The notes under the pieces: generated by a model
What the model was told of the DNA's origin: nothing
Databases searched by the model: none
The model's input: only the letters and a program-made list of their open reading frames with translations
Assembly (NCBI GenBank): GCA_905210905.1
Contig: CAJLYQ010000032.1
Coordinates: forward strand, 1 to 20,999
Length of the DNA: 20,999 nt
Reading direction: 5' to 3'
Origin: an uncultured Christensenella sp.
GTDB taxonomy: Bacteria > Bacillota > Clostridia > Christensenellales > DTU072
Made by a program: the position numbers and the translations under genes
Part shown: positions 16,419 through 20,999 of the stretch, in pieces
Layout of the letters: the number at the start of each line of letters is the position of its first letter
Position numbering within the stretch: position 1 is the first letter of the stretch

Positions 16419-17429
16419 ATGTACGAAAACTTAATATCCGCCGCGTCGGACGCACTCGAAAAATACGACGAAACGGCGGAACTTATCGAATATCCCGAAG
16501 TTCAGGCGGATAAAGCGTATTACTTGTCCGTTCTTTCTCGTTACAATTCGCTTAACGCTCTGAAACAAAGCCTTAACGACCTGACCGACGTCCTTAACGA
16601 ACGGGAAAACGCCGTTTCCGCGGCAAAAGAAACGGAAAACTGCGACGAAAAAACGCTTTTTCTCGAAGAAATAGACCTCTTAACGAAACGGGTCGAAGAA
16701 AAAGCCAACGCGCTGAACGCTCTTCTCGGCGGTAAAACTTATACCGAACAAGCGGCTGTTAAGTTAGTCGCAAACGGCGAAATATCGGCAAAATACGGCG
16801 AAACGCTCTTTTCTCGCCTTTGCGCCTACTTCGATTCCCGCTCGATAAAAGTTACCGACGTGAAAAAAACCGTACGCAGTGGAGAAACGTACGCGAGAGA
16901 AATAACTTTTTCTACGTCGGGAGCGGACGCGTACGCGAGAATCGCACTCTTCAAAGGCGTGCATAAAATTTATATCGCGTCCGCCCGCAGTGAAGAGCTT
17001 GCCGTGCTTTGCACTAAAAAAACAACGGAAACTTTCGTTTTAGACGAAAAAGACCTTAAAATCGACCTGTTCCATTCCGGCGGCGCAGGCGGACAAAACG
17101 TAAACAAGGTACAAACCGCCGTAAGAGTGACCCACGTCCCCACCGACACAGTCGTCGTTTGTCAGGACGAGCGGTCGCAACTGAAAAACAAACGCCGCGC
17201 GTTGAAAACGCTGGAAGAAAAACTTTCCGCAAAGCATTACGCCGAAGAAAAAGCGCGCGCCGAAAAAGATTTTTCCTCTTTGTTAAAGAAAAAATCGTCG
17301 ATAAAATACGACGTTTCGGAAGGAATTCTCACGGACGACAGACTCTCCGTCCGTTCCGTCGAGTTCGCCGACGAAAAAAAATTCGCCGAATACGCTGACT
17401 CGCTCTTTGCGATAAGGAATAAAAATTGA
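16419..17429 (+). CDS. Divergent class I release factor (RF1-like) lacking the PxT codon-reading motif
   Basis: This 336-aa protein is RF1-like over its whole length. Domain 1 is helical (~1-105, with YPEVQADKAYYLSVLSRYNSL matching the RF1 start region). Domain 2 is poorly conserved (~110-205). The catalytic domain 3 is strongly conserved: KDLKIDLFHSGGAGGQNVNK with GGQ at 224-226, then VRVTHVPTDTVVVCQDERSQ and LKNKRRALKTLEEKL. In canonical RF1, GVHRVQRVP(V/A)TES reads the stop codon. Here the aligned stretch is GVHKIYIASARSEE, so PxT becomes Ser188-Ala189-Arg190, and the following GGRIHTS segment is missing or altered. The GAGGDEA loop is replaced by VANGEIS. Canonical RF1 is ~355-360 aa. I infer a paralogue that can hydrolyse peptidyl-tRNA without normal UAA/UAG recognition, perhaps for ribosome rescue, with the true RF1 elsewhere in the genome. 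The start aligns with the RF1 N-terminus, so it is probably right despite lacking a Shine-Dalgarno. It overlaps the helicase gene by 4 nt. Confidence 0.88.
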   Translation: MYENLISAASDALEKYDETAELIEYPEVQADKAYYLSVLSRYNSLNALKQSLNDLTDVLNERENAVSAAKETENCDEKTLFLEEIDLLTKRVEEKANALNALLGGKTYTEQAAVKLVANGEISAKYGETLFSRLCAYFDSRSIKVTDVKKTVRSGETYAREITFSTSGADAYARIALFKGVHKIYIASARSEELAVLCTKKTTETFVLDEKDLKIDLFHSGGAGGQNVNKVQTAVRVTHVPTDTVVVCQDERSQLKNKRRALKTLEEKLSAKHYAEEKARAEKDFSSLLKKKSSIKYDVSEGILTDDRLSVRSVEFADEKKFAEYADSLFAIRNKN

Positions 17430-19822
17430 TTACGACCGTTACTTTAGACGCAAGAAAAAAATATCTTTCAAGCACTCGGAAAGCATACAAAACCGAGAGT
17501 TTCGTTCGTCTTACCCGAAAAACCGTCGCAACCGACGCGTTTATTACCAAAATCGCCGAAGCGGCTTTCGTCAACGGCATAACGGTTAAACCCGGCCGTT
17601 CGATTATGGCGGAAACCACGGACAAATCGTACACCGCATTTTTCGTTCAGGGCGTTTCTGCCGACGGAGTGGACGAAAACGATCTCGTTTTTTACAAGTT
17701 TTTGTCCAAGCACAACGACTCGGACGGCACCGATCGGCAACTTTCGGATTATCTAAGCGGATCGCAAACCCTTACGTTTACTTTCCGTGAAACGAGCGAC
17801 CTTCCGGACGAAAACGACCTGAACAAACTCTATCTCATCAGCGAAGCGACGAACGTAAACTTCCCTTTGCTTAACGCCGTTCAGCGCAAAATCGTAGAAA
17901 CCGAAAACGCCAACGTACTCGTTCAGGGCGTAGCCGGGAGCGGAAAAACCAACGTTTGCGTGGAAAAAATCGTTTATTGCGCTTGCCGCGGTTATCGCGG
18001 AAAAATCCTTTATACGACGTTTTCCCGCGGACTTCTGACGGAAACAAAAACTCGCTCGGACGCGTTTTTACGGTCTATTAAAGATTTTCTCGTTTCCTAC
18101 GAAAACGGCGAAGTCGTTTTTCTCGACAAAAACCATAAAAAAGCGATGGAAAACAAACTCGGTATCGCGTTTAACAACGACGGCGACGAAGAAAACGCCC
18201 GTTCTCTCCGTCGAATAGCGGATTTTCTCGAAAAAAACGTGGATTATTATCTCATCGAAGACATTTACGCGGAAAAATTCGGCAAAGCACGGGTTGCGGA
18301 CGAACGCGTTTTTTTACGGGAATACGTCGGCGACGTAAAAAACTATCGCCTGTCCGGCGCGCTCGAAAAAATAAAATATCTCTCGCCCGAACTCGTTTAC
18401 AAAGAAATTTACGGTATGATTTTCGGTAAACACGATCTCGACTCGCCGAAAACGACGCTTACGCGCGACGAATACGCAGCCGAGCGAAAAGACAGTTTTT
18501 CTCGCGCGGAATGTGACGTAATTTACACGATTGCAACCGATTATGCCGCATTTCTCGACAAAAACGGTTACGTAGACAACAACGTTATGTCAAGGCGGAT
18601 CGTCGAAAAAACGCAGTCCCCCGTTTATTCCGTCGGGATTATCGACGAAGCGCAGGATTTCACGCAAATAAACCTTTTTATGCTGAAAAAACTTTGCGTA
18701 AAAATGTTTTGCGTAGGCGACGCCTTGCAGATGATCAACCCGTCGTACTTCGGTTTCGGCTACGTAAAACGGCTTATGTACGGCGACGTTACCGGCGTAA
18801 GCGAACTCGTGCATAACTACCGCAGTTCGCCGAAAATCGAAAAAATCGCGGAAAAACTCGGAGAACTGAACGTAAAACGGTTCGGAACTCATAGTTTCGT
18901 CCTTAAAGGGCAAGCGATCGAGTCCGACGTTCCGTCCGAGGCGGTATACGTATCCGACCGCAATTTCGTAAAAAGTCTTGAAGACAAACGTTACGAAAAC
19001 GTAACCGTCATCGTTTCTTCCGCAAGAAAAAAGGAAGAACTTCGTAAAAAACTCGGCAAAACGGAAATTCTTACCGTGGCAGAATCCAAAGGACTAGAGC
19101 GAAACGCCGTGGTTTTGTGCGACGTATTAAGCGACAATCTCGACAAATGGAACTACCTGTATTCTATGTCGCTCAGCCGAAAAACCGCCGACGAAAACTC
19201 GGTTTTTCGTTATTATTTTAACTTATTTTACGTCGGAATATCTCGTGCGAAACAATATCTTATCGTTGCGGAAAGCGCTCCTCCTAAGTTTTTTAACGAA
19301 TTTTTCGACGAATGTTTTGACAAAAAAGACAAGATTTCCGCAACGAAATTTTTAAGCGACGTCGCAGGCAAAATCACCCTTGACGACGAAGAACTAGTCG
19401 AACGTATTCAACGGTTTATTCAACTCGAACAGTACGAAAACGCGCGTTATGCAGCAGACAGAATTTCCGACGATACGCTTATGAAAGAAACGATAAACCG
19501 CATAGACGTAAACGAAAAATTTATTCGTTACGGCTTAATTAAGGACGCCGGGATCGAATACTGGAAACGCGGAATGGAGCGGGACGCAAAAGAAATGTTC
19601 GTTTTATCGAACAACGAAAAACTTATCCCGTTGCTCGAAGCGGTCAAAAATAAAAACGGCGTTTCTCTCGACGCGGAGATAGTGCGGTTTTATCCCGACG
19701 TGTCCGACGACGAAGCGGCTTCCGCTCTGATTTTGGACACGCTAAAAACCGAAATAAACTCGATTAGGGATACCCAAAAAGCAATTAACGATACCTTTAA
19801 GGCAAAAAGGAGTAAAAAATGA
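17426..19822 (+). CDS. UvrD/Rep-like superfamily 1 helicase with N- and C-terminal extensions
   Basis: This is a 798-aa predicted ATP-dependent DNA/RNA translocase. Visible helicase motifs are Q-motif-like FPLLNAVQRKIV (146-157), Walker A GVAGSGKT (168-175), Walker B IIDEAQDF (405-412), GDALQ (431-435), LVHNYRSSPKI (461-471), TVAESKGLERNAVVL (550-564) and FYVGISRAKQYLIV (601-614). All catalytic residues appear present. Residues 1-~140 are an N-terminal region of unknown type, and ~620-798 form a helical extension (RFIQLEQYENARYAADRI, GMERDAKEMFVLS) resembling TPR-like helix pairs. The start is TTG at 17426, overlapping the release-factor stop by 4 nt (TTGA), with AAGGA at 17414-17418 at 7-nt spacing. 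The tight coupling to a release-factor-like gene is unusual for this family. A PD-(D/E)xK nuclease domain is not evident. Confidence 0.9.
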   Translation: MITTVTLDARKKYLSSTRKAYKTESFVRLTRKTVATDAFITKIAEAAFVNGITVKPGRSIMAETTDKSYTAFFVQGVSADGVDENDLVFYKFLSKHNDSDGTDRQLSDYLSGSQTLTFTFRETSDLPDENDLNKLYLISEATNVNFPLLNAVQRKIVETENANVLVQGVAGSGKTNVCVEKIVYCACRGYRGKILYTTFSRGLLTETKTRSDAFLRSIKDFLVSYENGEVVFLDKNHKKAMENKLGIAFNNDGDEENARSLRRIADFLEKNVDYYLIEDIYAEKFGKARVADERVFLREYVGDVKNYRLSGALEKIKYLSPELVYKEIYGMIFGKHDLDSPKTTLTRDEYAAERKDSFSRAECDVIYTIATDYAAFLDKNGYVDNNVMSRRIVEKTQSPVYSVGIIDEAQDFTQINLFMLKKLCVKMFCVGDALQMINPSYFGFGYVKRLMYGDVTGVSELVHNYRSSPKIEKIAEKLGELNVKRFGTHSFVLKGQAIESDVPSEAVYVSDRNFVKSLEDKRYENVTVIVSSARKKEELRKKLGKTEILTVAESKGLERNAVVLCDVLSDNLDKWNYLYSMSLSRKTADENSVFRYYFNLFYVGISRAKQYLIVAESAPPKFFNEFFDECFDKKDKISATKFLSDVAGKITLDDEELVERIQRFIQLEQYENARYAADRISDDTLMKETINRIDVNEKFIRYGLIKDAGIEYWKRGMERDAKEMFVLSNNEKLIPLLEAVKNKNGVSLDAEIVRFYPDVSDDEAASALILDTLKTEINSIRDTQKAINDTFKAKRSKK

Positions 19823-20538
19823 CGGACAACAAAGAACTTACCGAACTTATAGAAAGTTTTATCGAATATCGCAATCTTCTTCTTCCTTTGCAAGAAAATT
19901 TACGTAAAGTCGCGGACTCGTACAAGTCCATAAAAGACGACTTATCAGACATCGAAAAAAACTTAGGCAACAACGTTTCTTCGCAACTCGATAAGATACA
20001 TTCGGCTTTATCCGTTCAGGCAAAAGGCGGCAAAGAACTTACCGACAAAATCGCGTCTTACGCCGAAAGCGGCGATAAATTCGCTAAGTCGGTTTCCGCT
20101 CTTAACGAGTCGTTTTCCGCCGTTACCGAAAAACTTGAAACGGTGACGGAAATCGAAAAATCGGCTGAATCGCTCATCGCCCGTCTTGACGGAATTATCA
20201 ACGAAAAGCGCGCGAATTACAATCTCAAAGATTTACAAAAATCCCTCGATACCTATAATAAAAACGTTGAAAAAATCAGCGAGTTTATCAATAAAGACGT
20301 TGCTTCCGTTATGCAAGAAAACGCAAGAAAAATCGAAGAATTGCGCAAGCAAAACGAACTTCTTTCCGCAGCCGTAGACAAGCAGGGCGAATCCGTCGCC
20401 GAACTCATCGCCGTCTATTCCGCCACTTCTTCTCTCCTTAGAAAAACCGTGGAAAGCGGCAGCGTAAACGAAGAATACCTTTTCGACGCGTTCGACAAAT
20501 GGGCGGCGGACAGAAAAGTCAAGATCAAGAAAAAATAA
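19819..20538 (+). CDS. Coiled-coil protein of unknown function
   Basis: This 239-aa, strongly helical, hydrophilic protein has no signal peptide, membrane segment or recognised domain. Heptad-like patterns run through most of it: LLLPLQENLRKVADSYKSIKDDLSDIE at ~20-46 (given in outline), NESFSAVTEKLETVTEIEKS, and LQKSLDTYNKNVEKISEF up to MQENARKIEELRKQNELLSA. A short C-terminal segment (EEYLFDAFDKWAADRK) ends in a basic KVKIKKK tail that could contact nucleic acid or ribosomes (inference). The ATG overlaps the helicase stop by 4 nt (ATGA), and AAGGAG at 19807-19812 provides a good ribosome site. It is therefore an integral member of the operon and a candidate structural partner of the helicase. 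Confidence 0.85.
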   Translation: MTDNKELTELIESFIEYRNLLLPLQENLRKVADSYKSIKDDLSDIEKNLGNNVSSQLDKIHSALSVQAKGGKELTDKIASYAESGDKFAKSVSALNESFSAVTEKLETVTEIEKSAESLIARLDGIINEKRANYNLKDLQKSLDTYNKNVEKISEFINKDVASVMQENARKIEELRKQNELLSAAVDKQGESVAELIAVYSATSSLLRKTVESGSVNEEYLFDAFDKWAADRKVKIKKK

Positions 20539-20540
20539 CT

Positions 20541-20999
20541 ATGACAAACGTTTTTTACGAAAAACTTCTCGACGCGATAATCCGCGACGACGTAAAATCT
20601 TACTCGCAGTGCGAAGCCGAAACTTTTTGCGGCTCGTTTTCCTTTGCGCGTTTTCCGGTTTTGTCCGCCATGTATCTCCTTCGCGCGAAAAAACTTATTC
20701 GCATTTATGAGGAAAAATATATAAAAATCAACTCTTTTACCGACATAAGCGAGAGCGGCGAACCCACCGTTTTGTCCGATTCTTTCCGAAAAATTGCAGG
20801 TAAATGCCTTCGTCTTTACATTGAAGAAATCGTCACTCCGTGCGAAATGCTCCTTCTTCTCGGCGAAGACAAACGGTTAAAAAAACTTTATCCCTTTGCC
20901 CGTCCGTCGTCGGCTGTTAAGTCTAGGCTGGAAGAAATTTATTCTATCAGGTACGCTTTATCCCTTAAATGCGCGCGCGAAGAAATCGTTATGGACAAG
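20541..20999 (+). CDS. Unrecognised protein, 3' end beyond the window
   Basis: An open frame of 153 codons runs from ATG at 20541 to the end of the window without a stop. It begins MTNVFYEKLLDAIIRDDVKS, 2 nt after the coiled-coil gene's stop, so it is very likely the fourth gene of the operon. The visible part is soluble, rich in Leu, Lys and Glu, with helical stretches (FPVLSAMYLLRAKKLIRIYE, IEEIVTPCEMLLLLGEDKRL) and four Cys among the first ~120 residues in no obvious zinc-binding spacing. There is no signal peptide. The paired-helix pattern is faintly reminiscent of repeat proteins, but I do not recognise the family. No strong Shine-Dalgarno is visible, and coupling to the upstream gene may serve instead. 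Confidence 0.75.
   Translation, partial: MTNVFYEKLLDAIIRDDVKSYSQCEAETFCGSFSFARFPVLSAMYLLRAKKLIRIYEEKYIKINSFTDISESGEPTVLSDSFRKIAGKCLRLYIEEIVTPCEMLLLLGEDKRLKKLYPFARPSSAVKSRLEEIYSIRYALSLKCAREEIVMDK

Noticed and set aside
16419..17429. Annotating the release-factor-like gene as prfA
   Set aside because: GGQ and domain 3 fit, but the PxT tripeptide and the surrounding decoding region do not, so the symbol would overstate the function.

Overview
The window looks like a chromosomal segment of an uncultured gut-type Firmicute (Clostridia, possibly Christensenellales-like). This is inferred from three things: a CTCATCCGTC-type interspersed hairpin repeat at the left edge, very large BspA-like LRR and MBG-domain surface proteins, and AAGGAG-type ribosome binding sites with TTGNNN/TATAAT promoters. 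No tRNA, rRNA, CRISPR array, transposase or phage gene was seen. The window is almost fully coding.

Minus-strand block A (12232 down to 119) reads as one operon of five genes. In transcription order these are a 2008-aa MBG-repeat surface protein with a C-terminal membrane anchor, a ~1079-aa LRR lipoprotein, a GH2 glycosidase without a signal peptide, and two small proteins that each have a winged-helix-like N-terminus and a C-terminal membrane helix. A good sigma-A-type promoter sits just before the MBG gene. Its -35 lies inside the terminator hairpin of the gene before it.

Minus-strand block B (16238 down to 12337) holds two overlapping flavoprotein genes (HI0933/aminoacetone-oxidase-like, then COG2509-like). 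A flippase-like LPG-synthase transmembrane protein follows from its own promoter and ends at a clear intrinsic terminator.

Plus-strand block C starts at 16419 from the divergent intergenic region and runs off the right edge. Its genes are a divergent RF1-like protein that keeps GGQ but lacks the PxT stop-codon-reading tripeptide, a UvrD/Rep-like superfamily 1 helicase with long extensions at both ends, a 239-aa coiled-coil protein, and the start of an unrecognised protein. The first three overlap by 4 nt at each junction, so they are probably translationally coupled. This release-factor-like/helicase/coiled-coil cassette is the best candidate here for an undescribed system.

Three genes at the head of their transcripts (RF1-like, HI0933-like, flippase-like) have a -10 hexamer only 7-10 nt before the start codon and no Shine-Dalgarno sequence. 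They are predicted to give leaderless or nearly leaderless mRNAs, whereas most internal operon genes have a good Shine-Dalgarno sequence.
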